A stretch of 64,000 nucleotides of DNA from an uncultured Lactococcus sp. (GTDB lineage: Bacteria; Bacillota; Bacilli; Lactobacillales; Streptococcaceae): assembly GCF_934191625.1 (NCBI RefSeq), contig NZ_CAKPUG010000003.1, positions 248,001 through 312,000 on the forward strand, read 5' to 3'. Under the pieces are notes generated by a model. The model saw nothing but the letters and a program-made list of their open reading frames with translations, made no database searches and had not been told where the DNA came from. Positions 28,415 to 38,097 of the stretch are shown here, in pieces; position 1 is the stretch's first letter, and every line of letters begins with the position of its first letter. Position numbers and translations under genes: made by a program.

Positions 28415-28870
28415 ATGGAAAAAATTAAAAACTTTGCCAAGACAGAAGCATTTACTTATCTCGTCTTCGGTGTCTTGACGACTCTTGTCTATTACGTCTT
28501 TATGCAGTCGAGCTTTTATTTGCTTAATCATCCTGGAATAAATGCAGGAGCGATTTCAGAAGCTATTGGACAGATTGCCAGTATTATCTTTGCTTTCTTT
28601 ACCAATAAAATTTGGGTGTTCAAACATAAATCTACGCATATTTTCCGTGATTTCCTCAACTTTGCAGCCGGTCGTCTCTTCTTCATGCTATTGGCCATTG
28701 TATTGAAATGGTGGTTTATTGATAATCACCCGGAAATCTTGATGGATCTCTTACATTTGAAAAAACCAGTTGTGGTACTTGCGCTTTCACTTGCAATCCA
28801 AATACTAAATATTGTTTTGAATTACTTTTATTCAAAATTTATTGTTTTCCGTAAAAAAACTAACGTATAA
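28415..28870 (+). CDS. GtrA family membrane protein
   Basis: 151 aa with four helices and the GtrA motifs AFTYLVFGVLTTLVYYVFM, FAFFTNKIWVFKHK and NYFYSKFIVFRKK. Family members move lipid-linked sugars across the membrane for cell-wall glycan or teichoic acid decoration. No glycosyltransferase is adjacent. Confidence 0.9.
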   Translation: MEKIKNFAKTEAFTYLVFGVLTTLVYYVFMQSSFYLLNHPGINAGAISEAIGQIASIIFAFFTNKIWVFKHKSTHIFRDFLNFAAGRLFFMLLAIVLKWWFIDNHPEILMDLLHLKKPVVVLALSLAIQILNIVLNYFYSKFIVFRKKTNV

Positions 28871-28877
28871 ATGTATA

Positions 28878-28912
28878 ATAAAAAACGCCTGCCAAAACAG
28901 AGCGTTTTTTAT
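28878..28912. terminator. Bidirectional terminator between gtrA-like and yihY-like genes
   Basis: AAAAAACGC...GCGTTTTTT stem between convergent stops. Confidence 0.85.
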
Positions 28913-29811
28913 TTTGTAATTTCTTTAATAAAGGCGACAATCTCTCCACGCCGTGTTTCAATCTGTCCAAAGGACTTTTTCTGATAAGTCGCATTGAATA
29001 CTGCTCCGATAATAATAACTTTTGCAATAAAGATAAACCAAATCATTAAACCAAAAATAAGTAAAGAACCTACCAGTTTAAAGTCTCGCATTTGCCCTAA
29101 AGCACGACTCAAGTAAGCCCCAAAAAAGTGTGGCAGTGCAACGAGGACAATAGTGGAGAAAACCGTCCCCGGCATAATATAACGTAGCTTGTGTATTTTA
29201 ACATTCGGTAAGACAAAATACAATAAAATCAGAGAGATGAGCACTACTATTATCACCACTGGTAAAGTGGCTGTTTGCAACATTCGATAGAGTCGGTCAT
29301 CAAAAGCAAAGAGATTCTCATGTACATAGGTTAAAATAACCTGACCGAATGTTGAAATTAAAATAGTTAAAGAAAGTAAAACCATAAGTCCCAAGCCAAC
29401 AACCAAGCCTATAATACGACTAAGGATAAAATCACGGTGCTCAGAGACTTCATAAGCTTTATTCATCGCCATTTGTAAAGTCGCTAATGCGCGGGAAAAA
29501 GTCCAGAAACCAGCTAAAACAGAGATAGAAAGCAATCCCGTGTTAGGATTTTCTAACACATTCCGAATAAAGCCGACACTCATATCATAAATCTGAGCGG
29601 GAATCTGATCATGAAGTACATCCAAGATTAGGTCAATATCTAGATTTAAAAAGGGAAGGATATTGGCAAAAATCAAAAGCAGCGGGAAAATGGACAAAAG
29701 CAAATAATAAGCCACAGCAATACTTGATAATGACATCTCTGAACTTTTATAAAAGTTCATGAAGTCTTTCAAAGTTTGCCAGGAAGACACACGTTGAAAA
29801 AGGGCTTTCAT
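28909..29811 (-). CDS. YihY/virulence factor BrkB family membrane protein
   Basis: 300 aa with six hydrophobic helices. Family signatures: SSIAVAYYLLLSIFPLLLIF, NPNTGLLSISVLAGFWTFSR and YIMPGTVFSTIV. Formerly called ribonuclease BN, but it is a membrane protein of unknown function. It lies 53 bases after map. Confidence 0.9.
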   Translation of the reverse strand: MKALFQRVSSWQTLKDFMNFYKSSEMSLSSIAVAYYLLLSIFPLLLIFANILPFLNLDIDLILDVLHDQIPAQIYDMSVGFIRNVLENPNTGLLSISVLAGFWTFSRALATLQMAMNKAYEVSEHRDFILSRIIGLVVGLGLMVLLSLTILISTFGQVILTYVHENLFAFDDRLYRMLQTATLPVVIIVVLISLILLYFVLPNVKIHKLRYIMPGTVFSTIVLVALPHFFGAYLSRALGQMRDFKLVGSLLIFGLMIWFIFIAKVIIIGAVFNATYQKKSFGQIETRRGEIVAFIKEITK

Positions 29812-29864
29812 CTGGTCTTCTTCTCCTTTCGTTTTTACATCTTAATAAATATAGGAGAGACCTA

Positions 29865-30722
29865 TTAGTAAGTACCTTCTTCTCCTTGACTCGTTAAAAT
29901 CACTGGACCATCTTTGGTGATAACAAACTGATGTTCATATTGACAAGATAGCCCACCATCCAAGGTCTTATGCATCCAACCGGTTTCTAAGTCTGTATCA
30001 ATTTCCCATGTACCTGTGGTAATCATGGGTTCAATAGTCAGTACCATACCCTCACGTAAACGTAAGCCACGACCTGCTTTTCCGTAATGTGGAACAAGGG
30101 GATCCTCATGGAAAGTTGGCCCCATACCATGTCCCACAAGATCACGAACCACTCCATAGCCACGGCTCTCCGCATATTCCTGAATAGCTGCACCAATGTC
30201 GCCAATACGGTTACCAACTACAGCTTGTTTAATTCCGAGATATAGACACTCACGTGTAACATCCATTAGATTCTTTACTTCTTCTGATGGTGTACCTACA
30301 GCATAAGCCCAACAACTGTCTGCAATTGCTCCACTGAAACCTTCAGTGTATTTCTTCATCTCAGGAACATTATCAAAATCAAGTTTTGCAACGTCAACCG
30401 AGCCATCTTCAACCATCCCCAAAACCATATCTACTTTGATAAGGTCACCGTCTTTTAACTTCATATGACGCGGGAAGCTGTGCGCAACTTCATCATTCAG
30501 TGAGCAACATGTGGCATAAGGATAATCCATGATTGAACCGTCTACACCGATTTGAAGCGGGAGCGTATTATTTTCTTTACATACTTTTCGCACGTATTCT
30601 TCAATATCCCACATATCAATACCTGGTTTAATTAATTCACGCAAGCCAATATGAATGCTTGCTAACAAAGACCCAGCACGATCCATTTGATCTATTTCTC
30701 GTTGAGATTTTAATGTAATCAC
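29865..30722 (-). CDS. map: Methionine aminopeptidase, type I
   Basis: 285 aa. It removes N-terminal Met from nascent proteins. Metal ligands are visible in DGDLIKVDMVLG (Asp), EDGSVDVAK (Asp), VGHGMGPTFHEDP (His), TIEPMITTG (Glu) and YEHQFVITKDG (Glu). The roughly 35-residue insert between the two Asp/His blocks is typical of streptococcal and lactococcal enzymes. Start is GTG with AAGG upstream. Confidence 0.95.
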   Translation of the reverse strand: MITLKSQREIDQMDRAGSLLASIHIGLRELIKPGIDMWDIEEYVRKVCKENNTLPLQIGVDGSIMDYPYATCCSLNDEVAHSFPRHMKLKDGDLIKVDMVLGMVEDGSVDVAKLDFDNVPEMKKYTEGFSGAIADSCWAYAVGTPSEEVKNLMDVTRECLYLGIKQAVVGNRIGDIGAAIQEYAESRGYGVVRDLVGHGMGPTFHEDPLVPHYGKAGRGLRLREGMVLTIEPMITTGTWEIDTDLETGWMHKTLDGGLSCQYEHQFVITKDGPVILTSQGEEGTY

Positions 30723-30879
30723 TATTTTACCTTCTTCTAAATATTTCTTTAATCGTAATGATACTCCTATTTTATCATAAAAATACTGTGGTAGAAAGTC
30801 CAGAAAAATGCACAGGAGCTGATTTTTCTGGAATTTCTTGATATAATTTTGTTATATAAATTTCACAAGGGAGCAAAAA

Positions 30880-31323
30880 ATGGCTTTAGCAAAAGTAGTT
30901 TATGCAAGTATGACCGGTAATACACAAGAAATCGCGGAAATCGTTGCTGATAAATTAGAAGATTTAGGTCTTGACGTAGACTTAGATGAGTGTACTTCAG
31001 TTGATGCTGACGAATTCGAAGAAGCAGATCTCTGTATTGTTGCCACTTATACTTATGGTGATGGGGAATTACCCGATGAGATTGTTGATTTCTATGAAGA
31101 CTTACAAGATGTAGACCTTTCTGGGAAAATATTCGGTGTTTGTGGTTCAGGAGATACTTTCTACGATGATTTCTGTATTTGTGTTGATATGTTTGAGGGG
31201 CAATTTGCACTTACTGGTGCTGAAAAAGGTGCAGACTCTGTCAAAGTTGACTTAAATGCTGAAGATGAAGACATTACAAATCTTGAAGCTTTTGCTGAAA
31301 CTTTAGCAGCCAAAGTTCAATAA
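30880..31323 (+). CDS. Flavodoxin
   Basis: 147 aa, very acidic. The FMN-phosphate loop is YASMTGNTQEIAE (about 8-20), and the isoalloxazine loops are TYTYGDGELPDE and CGSGDTFYDDFC. A low-potential one-electron carrier; partner in this organism unknown. GGGAG before the ATG, divergent from map, with its own terminator. Confidence 0.95.
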   Translation: MALAKVVYASMTGNTQEIAEIVADKLEDLGLDVDLDECTSVDADEFEEADLCIVATYTYGDGELPDEIVDFYEDLQDVDLSGKIFGVCGSGDTFYDDFCICVDMFEGQFALTGAEKGADSVKVDLNAEDEDITNLEAFAETLAAKVQ

Positions 31324-31325
31324 AA

Positions 31326-31353
31326 GAAAAAACTGCTCATGAGCAGTTTTTTT
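31326..31353. terminator. Bidirectional terminator of flavodoxin and TrmH genes
   Basis: AAAAACTGCTC-AT-GAGCAGTTTTTTT. Confidence 0.88.
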
Positions 31354-32080
31354 ATAGGCTAAACATCAAAATCCCTGCTGCAACGGCGACATTCAAAGAC
31401 TCTGCACGCCCAGGCATCTCAATATGTACAAGTTGATTCGCCACAGATACTGCCTGAGCAGAGACACCCGCACCTTCATTACCCATAACTAAAGCAAAAG
31501 CCTCTTCAGCTACAAGCGATTTATGACTAATGGATTCGTCGGATAAGGTGGTAACATAAAGAGGAATATGGGCTTCTTGTAATTTGGTAAAGTCGGACAC
31601 AGAGATCACTGGAATATGAAAGTTACTCCCTTGCATACTACGCATCACTTTTGGGGCATAAATGTCTGCCGTATCACCCATGCACAGCACAGCTGTAAAT
31701 CCTGCAGCATCTGCTGTTCGAACCATCGTCCCAACGTTCCCAGGATCTTGGACATTTTCAAGTACCAGGTACTTGCCTTTTCCAAACTCAACCTCTACTT
31801 CTTCAAACACTACTTCAGCAACGACACCTTGTGGAGTCCCAGCATCCGATAGACTTTTAAGAACTTCTGAAGTTACTGCAACAACATTTTCTAAATGCGC
31901 AACTTTCTGATACTTACTTTCTTCCACAAAGATTTGTGAAATTTTTGCTCCCGAATTGACTGCTTCTTCCAAGATATGAAAACCTTCAATGAGATAGGCC
32001 TCTTTGCGATATTTTTTCTTTGTCAGCAGTTTGCGTGCTTCTTTTATTTTTTTATTGTCTTTTGCTGTAATAATTTCCAT
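31352..32080 (-). CDS. TrmH/SpoU family RNA 2'-O-methyltransferase
   Basis: 242 aa. SPOUT motifs: motif 1 LENVQDPGNVGTMVRTADAA (about 108-127), motif 2 LVMGNEGAGVS, motif 3 IEMPGRAESLNVAVAAGI. An N-terminal substrate-binding domain precedes them. It methylates a ribose in rRNA or tRNA; the exact site is unknown. A TATAAT ends 8 bases before the ATG, so its leader is at most a few bases. Divergent from acyP. Confidence 0.92.
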   Translation of the reverse strand: MEIITAKDNKKIKEARKLLTKKKYRKEAYLIEGFHILEEAVNSGAKISQIFVEESKYQKVAHLENVVAVTSEVLKSLSDAGTPQGVVAEVVFEEVEVEFGKGKYLVLENVQDPGNVGTMVRTADAAGFTAVLCMGDTADIYAPKVMRSMQGSNFHIPVISVSDFTKLQEAHIPLYVTTLSDESISHKSLVAEEAFALVMGNEGAGVSAQAVSVANQLVHIEMPGRAESLNVAVAAGILMFSL

Positions 32081-32094
32081 TTGCTATAATTATA
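32062..32094. promoter_or_regulatory. Overlapping divergent promoters of trmH-like gene and acyP
   Basis: Plus strand: TTGCTG, 17-base spacer, TATAAT (32085-32090) toward acyP. Minus strand: TATAAT at 32089-32094 toward the methyltransferase. The two -10 boxes share bases, so they should exclude each other. Confidence 0.55.
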
Positions 32095-32142
32095 ACATAG
32101 AATACATGAAGATTTTTTATTTTCCTATAAGGAGGTGTAAGT

Positions 32143-32418
32143 ATGCACAAGGTTAGAATGATTGCTCATGGACAGGTACAGGGCGTCGGTTTCCGCTATG
32201 GTACAGTCCAAATTGCTCGACAGCTCAATCTCAAAGGGCGAGTTTGGAATAATACCGATGGTACCGTCGGACTGTATGTCCAGTCAGATAGCCAAAAAGC
32301 TTTGTCAGTTTTTGAGGACAGACTTCGTAAAGGACCAACTCCTTTTGCCGCAGTCACAAATCTCGAAATATACCCCGATGAATTTCCAGATTTTAAAAAT
32401 TTCGATATTAAGTATTAA
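32143..32418 (+). CDS. acyP: Acylphosphatase
   Basis: 91 aa, complete. The signature GQVQGVGFRYGT (catalytic Arg about residue 19) and RVWNNTDGTVG (Asn about 37) are present. It hydrolyses acyl phosphates such as carbamoyl phosphate. AAGGAGGTG precedes the ATG. Ends at a bidirectional terminator. Confidence 0.96.
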   Translation: MHKVRMIAHGQVQGVGFRYGTVQIARQLNLKGRVWNNTDGTVGLYVQSDSQKALSVFEDRLRKGPTPFAAVTNLEIYPDEFPDFKNFDIKY

Positions 32419-32422
32419 TAAG

Positions 32423-32453
32423 AAAAAAAGACTATTTTTAATAGCCTTTTTTG
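32423..32453. terminator. Bidirectional terminator
   Basis: AAAAAAGACTATT-TTT-AATAGCCTTTTTT between acyP and the lysozyme-like gene. Confidence 0.85.
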
Positions 32454-32455
32454 GT

Positions 32456-33067
32456 TTACCAGTTAAACAGATTAAGAAGCATCAAATGCCACTTGACCTC
32501 ATTGGCGTAATACATATTTCCACCATTGATATAAAGTTTCCCGCTACTATTCCTCAAAGAATCAACCGTTACATGATAGTAGGTTGCACTTGTGGTATTT
32601 CCCAAACTAGGCGCTACAACTGTACGTGAATATTTTTCGGCCAGTTCTAAATTATTTTTCCCACCATTTTTCGCTACATAATCTATGTATGACTGGCCAA
32701 AGTTATATGCTTGCACTCCCGTCCAAATATCAACTTTTTTTTCTTCTGCGTACTCTAAAACTTTACAAAGGTTAGCAACGCCTTGCTCGATACTCTTATC
32801 CTCATCTGAAATGCTGTTTTGATTGCCATTCAAGCTCTCACTTGACTGCATCACATCTACCGCATTTCCTTTTGTCTCCGTATAAATAATAGCTAATGCG
32901 AGCTTTGTATCTCCCTCTAAGCCTTGAGCTTTTAGGGTTGCATCAACCGATTTTTCATATTGCATCACGTTTTTTACGTTTCTATAAGTTCTGTGCACGT
33001 AAAAACCTGCTCCAACCACTGCTGCCAGTAGTGCAAGCTTGATGAATAGCTTCAAAATTTTCAACAT
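32456..33067 (-). CDS. Membrane-anchored lysozyme-like protein
   Basis: 203 aa: N-terminal transmembrane anchor (about 5-25), then a lysozyme-like fold with LALAIIYTETKGNAVDVMQS (probable catalytic Glu about residue 64), GVANLCKVLEYAEEK and WTGVQAYNFGQSYIDYV. Firmicute homologues cleave peptidoglycan glycan strands, in streptococci near glyA. Here it follows glyA by 167 bases. Confidence 0.85.
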   Translation of the reverse strand: MLKILKLFIKLALLAAVVGAGFYVHRTYRNVKNVMQYEKSVDATLKAQGLEGDTKLALAIIYTETKGNAVDVMQSSESLNGNQNSISDEDKSIEQGVANLCKVLEYAEEKKVDIWTGVQAYNFGQSYIDYVAKNGGKNNLELAEKYSRTVVAPSLGNTTSATYYHVTVDSLRNSSGKLYINGGNMYYANEVKWHLMLLNLFNW

Positions 33068-33234
33068 TTATCTATTCCTAATCATTTTTTCGACGGCTCA
33101 TGTCTCAATTCCAGTTGTTATTATATGCCATCTCATGTTAAAAACTTCTCTAGCATTTCCACCTTAATTTACTTATCACTGTTCATTTTTATTCGGTATG
33201 ATGGAAATTTTGTTAAAAAAGTCGTACTTATATT

Positions 33235-34476
33235 CTAGACTAAAGGAAACCCTTTTGTCAAATCTAATGCAAATTGGCGAACCTCTTGGAGGGCAAATTC
33301 GTCATCTTTATTTGATAATGCTTTAATAATAGCTTGTGCAATCTTACGGCTTTCTTCTTCTTTCATGCCACGGCTAGTGATTGCTGCTGCACCAATACGT
33401 ACACCACTAGTTTTAAAGGGACTGAGTTCCTCACCGGGAACGGAGTTTTTATTGAGAGTGATGTTAACTGTATCAAGGAGATTTTGTGCTTCTTTACCGT
33501 TAATTCCAAGCTCTGTTACTTTGACAAGGAACAAATGATTGTCTGTGCCATCTGAGATGACATGTAAACCAGCTCTACTAAATTCATCAGCCATAGCGGC
33601 TGTATTCTTCACTACTTGATCAATATAAGTTGCAAATTCTGGTGACAAAGCTTCTTTAAAGGCAACTGCTTTAGCCGCAATAACGTGCTCCAAAGGACCA
33701 CCTTGTAAACCTGGGAAGATAGCACTGTTAATTTTTTTAGCTAACTCCGCATCATTTGTCAAAATAAGACCACCACGTGGCCCACGCAATGTTTTGTGTG
33801 TTGTAGAGGTTACAACATCGGCATAAGGGAAAGGACTTGGATGATGTCCTGTAGCCACAAGACCAGCGATATGGGCCATATCTACCATCAATTTTGCACC
33901 AACTCTATCTGCAATCTCACGGAATTTTGAAAAATCAATAATGCGAGAGTAAGCTGATGCTCCAGCAACGATAAGTGCTGGACGATGCTTTTCAGCTTGT
34001 GCAGCAATTTCATCAAAATCAAGTAACTCTGTTTCTGGATTGAGACCATAAGAAACAAAATTATACATCTTACCAGAGAAGTTGACTTGTGAACCGTGTG
34101 TTAAATGTCCTCCTGAGTTCAAATCCATACCTAATACAGTGTCACCAGGCTCAATCAGAGCCATATAGGCTGCTGCATTAGCTTGTGAACCAGAATGTGG
34201 TTGCACATTAGCAAAGTCTGCATGGAAGAGTTCTTTAGCACGTTCGATGGCCAAGTTTTCTACTACATCTACAGCTTCTGTTCCGCCATAATAACGTTTT
34301 TCTGGATAACCTTCGGCATATTTATTAGTTAAGACAGAACCCTGAGCTGCACGTACCGCGGGGGATACGATATTTTCTGAGGCAATTAACTCAATTGTTT
34401 CTTGTTGTCGAACTTCTTCGGCATGTATAGCAGCCCAAAGTTCTGGATCAAACGCTTCAAAATTATAAATTTCCAT
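33235..34476 (-). CDS. glyA: Serine hydroxymethyltransferase
   Basis: 413 aa PLP enzyme making glycine and methylene-tetrahydrofolate from serine. Motifs: [30 protein letters not shown], and the PLP lysine in [19 protein letters not shown] (about residue 227). AAGGAG precedes the ATG. It has its own promoter with PurR-box-like sequences, consistent with its role in one-carbon supply for purines. Confidence 0.97.
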   Translation of the reverse strand: MEIYNFEAFDPELWAAIHAEEVRQQETIELIASENIVSPAVRAAQGSVLTNKYAEGYPEKRYYGGTEAVDVVENLAIERAKELFHADFANVQPHSGSQANAAAYMALIEPGDTVLGMDLNSGGHLTHGSQVNFSGKMYNFVSYGLNPETELLDFDEIAAQAEKHRPALIVAGASAYSRIIDFSKFREIADRVGAKLMVDMAHIAGLVATGHHPSPFPYADVVTSTTHKTLRGPRGGLILTNDAELAKKINSAIFPGLQGGPLEHVIAAKAVAFKEALSPEFATYIDQVVKNTAAMADEFSRAGLHVISDGTDNHLFLVKVTELGINGKEAQNLLDTVNITLNKNSVPGEELSPFKTSGVRIGAAAITSRGMKEEESRKIAQAIIKALSNKDDEFALQEVRQFALDLTKGFPLV

Positions 34477-34551
34477 GTGTGTCTCCTTGCCTTATACGAT
34501 GCTTACCTCAAGCAATTTTCCGTTTGCGTGGGTAGCTTTTGTACATCTTCC

Positions 34552-34593
34552 ATTATATCTAAAGCAAAGTGCCGAACCAAATTATTTGTTCAG
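34552..34593 (-). promoter_or_regulatory. glyA promoter with PurBox-like inverted pair
   Basis: TTGGTT, 17-base spacer, TATAAT on the minus strand. CCGAAC (34572) and GTTCAG (34588) on the plus strand form an inverted pair around the -35. The first matches the PurBox core CCGAAC of lactococcal PurR, the second has one mismatch. Confidence 0.5.
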
Positions 34594-35192
34594 ACAATTT
34601 CAGATAATTCTGGAACAGCATCAAGAAGTTCTTGCGCTGTAATTGCTCCCTGCCGTAAAATTTTTGGCTTTTCACCAGACAGATCCAAAATAGTGGTATC
34701 TAGTCCATAAACACTGTCATCTTGAAGCGCAACAGCTGCTTTATCAAGGATAGCTGATGTTAAATCATCATAGAAACGCGGGCTTGGTGAACCGGTCAGA
34801 TTTGCAGAAGGGCCTACCAAAACGCCTAACGCTTTAATTACTTCTTGTGTATCTGGAATTGAAGGCATGCGGAATCCAACAGTAGTTTTCCCAACATGAA
34901 TCCACTCAGGAACTTCAGAACTTGCTTCTAAAATAATCGTCAGTGGTCCAGGAAGAAAACCTTGCACGAGTTTTTCAAGGTAAACAGGTTGATTCACTGA
35001 AAACTTTAAAATTGTATCATAATCTGCCACGTTCATATTCAAAGCTTTTTCAACTGGGCGGCCTTTTACAGCATAAAGTTTTTGTACGGCTGCCTCATTG
35101 GTTGCATCTGCAAAAATACCATAAACCGTTTCTGTCGGCAATACCACCAATTCTCCTGCTTTTAAAGCTGCTATTGCTTTTTCAACTGTCAT
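34590..35192 (-). CDS. L-threonylcarbamoyladenylate synthase (Sua5/YciO/YrdC)
   Basis: 200 aa YrdC-fold protein. Motifs: LVVLPTETVYGIFADATNE, KGRPVEKALNMNV, FLPGPLTIIL, TVGFRMPSIPD, VGPSANLTGSPSP. It makes threonylcarbamoyl-AMP for t6A37 of ANN-decoding tRNAs. No C-terminal Sua5 domain, so it is of the short TsaC length. It follows the GNAT gene by 3 bases in the tdk-prfA-prmC operon. Confidence 0.92.
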   Translation of the reverse strand: MTVEKAIAALKAGELVVLPTETVYGIFADATNEAAVQKLYAVKGRPVEKALNMNVADYDTILKFSVNQPVYLEKLVQGFLPGPLTIILEASSEVPEWIHVGKTTVGFRMPSIPDTQEVIKALGVLVGPSANLTGSPSPRFYDDLTSAILDKAAVALQDDSVYGLDTTILDLSGEKPKILRQGAITAQELLDAVPELSEIV

Positions 35193-35195
35193 TTT

Positions 35196-35624
35196 TTATA
35201 GCTCCTTTCTTAAGTAGCATTTATCTTTAAGTAATTTCCCACCTTCGTAAATTGGTAAACTATAATGGTCAATAAAATAATTTTTTATCTTGTAGATGTA
35301 TTCAAACCCGCAAGCTTCATAGAAAAGGACATTTCCAGATATATCATCTGTTCCGACAGTCATGTCTCCTTGCCCATCATACCTTTCAAAAAGGTAGTGT
35401 AAAAGCGCTCTACCATACCCCTGTCCTCGTACTTCAGTAGCTACAGCTAGATTTTCGATTTCAAGAGTTGGGCTGACCATACACACTGCCCGCGCTTCAG
35501 ACTGACCCATAAGTACAAAAAGCTCACTTTTTGAAAGATAATTCATAATATGCTCACGATCGTCTGCTAAAAGAAGTAAGGGAAGATATTTCTCTTTCTC
35601 TACTTCTATACGTTTTATTTCCAT
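35196..35624 (-). CDS. GNAT family N-acetyltransferase in the prfA-prmC operon
   Basis: 142 aa. Motif A is IENLAVATEVRGQGYGRALL (Gln/Arg-x-x-Gly-x-Gly), followed by GNVLFYEACGFEYIY. Streptococci carry a similar gene at the same place between prmC and glyA. Substrate unknown. Its start directly abuts the prmC stop. Confidence 0.88.
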   Translation of the reverse strand: MEIKRIEVEKEKYLPLLLLADDREHIMNYLSKSELFVLMGQSEARAVCMVSPTLEIENLAVATEVRGQGYGRALLHYLFERYDGQGDMTVGTDDISGNVLFYEACGFEYIYKIKNYFIDHYSLPIYEGGKLLKDKCYLRKEL

Positions 35625-36437
35625 CTATGTCACACTTATCATACGGTCTTTTCCAAAAATATCCTGATGTACACGAACTTTTTTAGAAGGAAAAGCCTCC
35701 TCAAACAAGCTTTTCACTGCTGAACCTTGCTTATATCCAATTTCTAAATATATTTTTCCCTGTGGCTTTAAAAATTGTGGAGCTGCTTCAGCAATTTCCT
35801 GATAGATTGCTAGCCCTTGCTTTTCAGCAAAGAGCGCACTATCTGGTTCAAACCGTATAACGGACTGGTCCATTTCGTAAGTTTCATCAAAGGCAATATA
35901 GGGGGGATTGGACACAATAATATCGTACTGATCTTTAATATTTTCAAAGACATTAGAGAGGATAAAATTAAGAGAAATTTGGTGTGTTTTAGCATTTAAC
36001 TGAGCAAGTTCAAGTGCTTGTTCTGAAACATCCGAGGCGGTAATCTCCCATTGTTTTCTTTTCTGAGCCAGCGCTAGAGCAATGGCTCCAGAGCCTGTGC
36101 CAATATCTAAAACCTTGCGTTTAATTTGCTCATTTTCAGCGAGAATCATATGTACCAACTCTTCTGTTTCTGGACGTGGAATCAGAACGCGCTCATCCAC
36201 AGCCAGTTTTAAACCATAGAACTCGGCCCAGCCTACAATATATTGAGGCGGTTCATTATTTTTTAAACGCTGCGCGACAGATGCAAGTGCGGCTAAATCC
36301 TGATCTGATATCACTTCTCTTTGTAAATTCAACCACTGTAATTTAGTAAACTCGTGTAAATTTCTCCAGACAAATTCCAGAGCGAAAGGCTCTTCCAAAT
36401 CTTGAGATAATTGGCGTACAGCCTCAATCCATAACAT
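35625..36437 (-). CDS. prmC: Peptide chain release factor N5-glutamine methyltransferase
   Basis: About 270 aa. It methylates the Gln of the GGQ loop of release factors, whose RF1 gene lies just upstream. Motifs: IPRPETEELV, SAM-site VLDIGTGSGAIAL and catalytic IIVSNPPYIAF. The frame extends 10 codons upstream, but ATG 36437 has GGGAGG 8 bases before it and matches the family N-terminus. Confidence 0.95.
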   Translation of the reverse strand: MLWIEAVRQLSQDLEEPFALEFVWRNLHEFTKLQWLNLQREVISDQDLAALASVAQRLKNNEPPQYIVGWAEFYGLKLAVDERVLIPRPETEELVHMILAENEQIKRKVLDIGTGSGAIALALAQKRKQWEITASDVSEQALELAQLNAKTHQISLNFILSNVFENIKDQYDIIVSNPPYIAFDETYEMDQSVIRFEPDSALFAEKQGLAIYQEIAEAAPQFLKPQGKIYLEIGYKQGSAVKSLFEEAFPSKKVRVHQDIFGKDRMISVT

Positions 36438-36463
36438 TTTTCTTCCCTCCCTTTCCTCATCTT

Positions 36464-37000
36464 TCAAAGGAGAGGAAAAACGCGCCCCAATAAATAAACG
36501 ATGATGGGCAATTTCAAATTATTTTTTGCAAAAAGGACACCATTTTCATTCCGTGTCCTATTCTTCTCATTGACTATATTTTCCAATTTTCCTAGAGCCA
36601 GTGCATCAAATCTTTTCATGGTATCCGTCAGCGAATGACTACTATATTTACCAAAATCTGTAAGAGATAGAACTTTTTTCCGTTTGCTCCAATTGTCACC
36701 TTCCTTAACTTCTTGCCAAAGGCGACAATAAGCTTTGTCCTTATAAAAATCAATGCTCATCCTTACTCGTCTATCCAATCTTTGAAGATGCTTTGAGGGA
36801 CTTTCAATATTTTCAATAGTAATCCAATAATCTTGGTTGGCAGCTTGGCAGTATAGTAAATCAAAGTGCGTAACTTGATTGCTGACCTCAAAAACAAGGA
36901 CTTTTGTTTCCACGTCCTTTACTCTCTTTGCCGTTTCCATACGTCTTTGCTCTTCTGTACGTAACCGAATGTTAAAACCTTCAAATTGAAATTCGGTCAT
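36464..37000 (-). CDS. Hypothetical protein between prfA and prmC
   Basis: 178 aa, basic, soluble except for a hydrophobic last 15 residues (LPIIVYLLGRVFPLL). No family recognised. Its ATG overlaps the prfA stop by one base (TAATG), so it is translationally coupled. Most relatives have prmC directly after prfA, so this is an extra gene in a conserved operon. Confidence 0.75.
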   Translation of the reverse strand: MTEFQFEGFNIRLRTEEQRRMETAKRVKDVETKVLVFEVSNQVTHFDLLYCQAANQDYWITIENIESPSKHLQRLDRRVRMSIDFYKDKAYCRLWQEVKEGDNWSKRKKVLSLTDFGKYSSHSLTDTMKRFDALALGKLENIVNEKNRTRNENGVLFAKNNLKLPIIVYLLGRVFPLL

Positions 37001-38073
37001 TACTTGTTAAGCTCCGCCAATTTCTCCGTTTGATCATACACTACAAGTGCATCAATAACTTCATCCATTTTTCCAGAAAGGATAGTATCTAACTTTTGTA
37101 ATGTTAATCCGATACGGTGATCGGTCACACGGTTTTGTGGGAAATTATAAGTACGAATACGTTCTGAGCGGTCACCGGTTCCGACAGTGGACTTACGTTC
37201 GGCATTTTGTTTATCCAACTCGATTTGTTGATAATAATCAAATACCTTGGTATTAAGTAATTTAATAGCTTTATCTCTATTTTTTTGTTGCGTACGTTCT
37301 TCTTGCATTTCGACTTTGATACCTGTAGGCAAGTGAACCATACGCACAGCTGTCGCAACTTTATTGACATTTTGTCCGCCGGCACCTGAGGCATGATAGA
37401 TATCGACACGAAGATCTTTTTGCTCAATCTTCATCTCGAACTCTTCAACTTCAGGCATAACAAGAACTGTCGCTGTTGAAGTATGTACACGGCCTTGTGT
37501 CTCCGTTGATGGCACACGTTGCACACGGTGAGCACCAGATTCATATTTTAGTTTACTGTAAACAGAAGTACCTGAAACAAGGGCTGAAACTTCTTTATAA
37601 CCTCCAATGCTTGTCATACTGGCTTCCATAATTTCAAACTTCCAACCTTGTGACTCTGCATAGTGTTGATACATATTTAGCAAGTCTCCTGCAAAAAGGG
37701 CAGCTTCATCCCCACCTGCTGCGCCGCGAATTTCCAGAATGATATTTTTATCATCATTGGGATCTTTAGGAAGCAAGAGAATTTTAATCTTTTCTTCCAG
37801 CTCTTCTTTGGCTGATTTTGCTTCTGAAAGCTCTTCTTTGAGCATTTCTTTCATATCCTCATCAAGACCACCTTCGCCAAGCATTTCTTCACTATCAGAA
37901 ATAGTTTCGAGCACTTTTTTATATTCATTATAAGTAGCTACAGTATCTCGTAGATTCGCTTCCTCACGTGAAAGTTCCATAAAGCGCTTTGTATCATTGA
38001 CAACCTGTGGATCACTGAGTAATTCGCCCAGCTCCTCATATCGTCCTACCATAGTTTCAAGTTGATCAAACAT
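37000..38073 (-). CDS. prfA: Peptide chain release factor 1
   Basis: 357 aa. It recognises UAA/UAG and triggers peptide release. Motifs: the anticodon-like P-x-T as PST in [14 protein letters not shown], and the GGQ loop in [19 protein letters not shown], the PrmC target. Normal length. It follows tdk by 24 bases. Confidence 0.97.
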   Translation of the reverse strand: MFDQLETMVGRYEELGELLSDPQVVNDTKRFMELSREEANLRDTVATYNEYKKVLETISDSEEMLGEGGLDEDMKEMLKEELSEAKSAKEELEEKIKILLLPKDPNDDKNIILEIRGAAGGDEAALFAGDLLNMYQHYAESQGWKFEIMEASMTSIGGYKEVSALVSGTSVYSKLKYESGAHRVQRVPSTETQGRVHTSTATVLVMPEVEEFEMKIEQKDLRVDIYHASGAGGQNVNKVATAVRMVHLPTGIKVEMQEERTQQKNRDKAIKLLNTKVFDYYQQIELDKQNAERKSTVGTGDRSERIRTYNFPQNRVTDHRIGLTLQKLDTILSGKMDEVIDALVVYDQTEKLAELNK

Positions 38074-38097
38074 TTTTTATTTTTCCTTACTTCTTTT

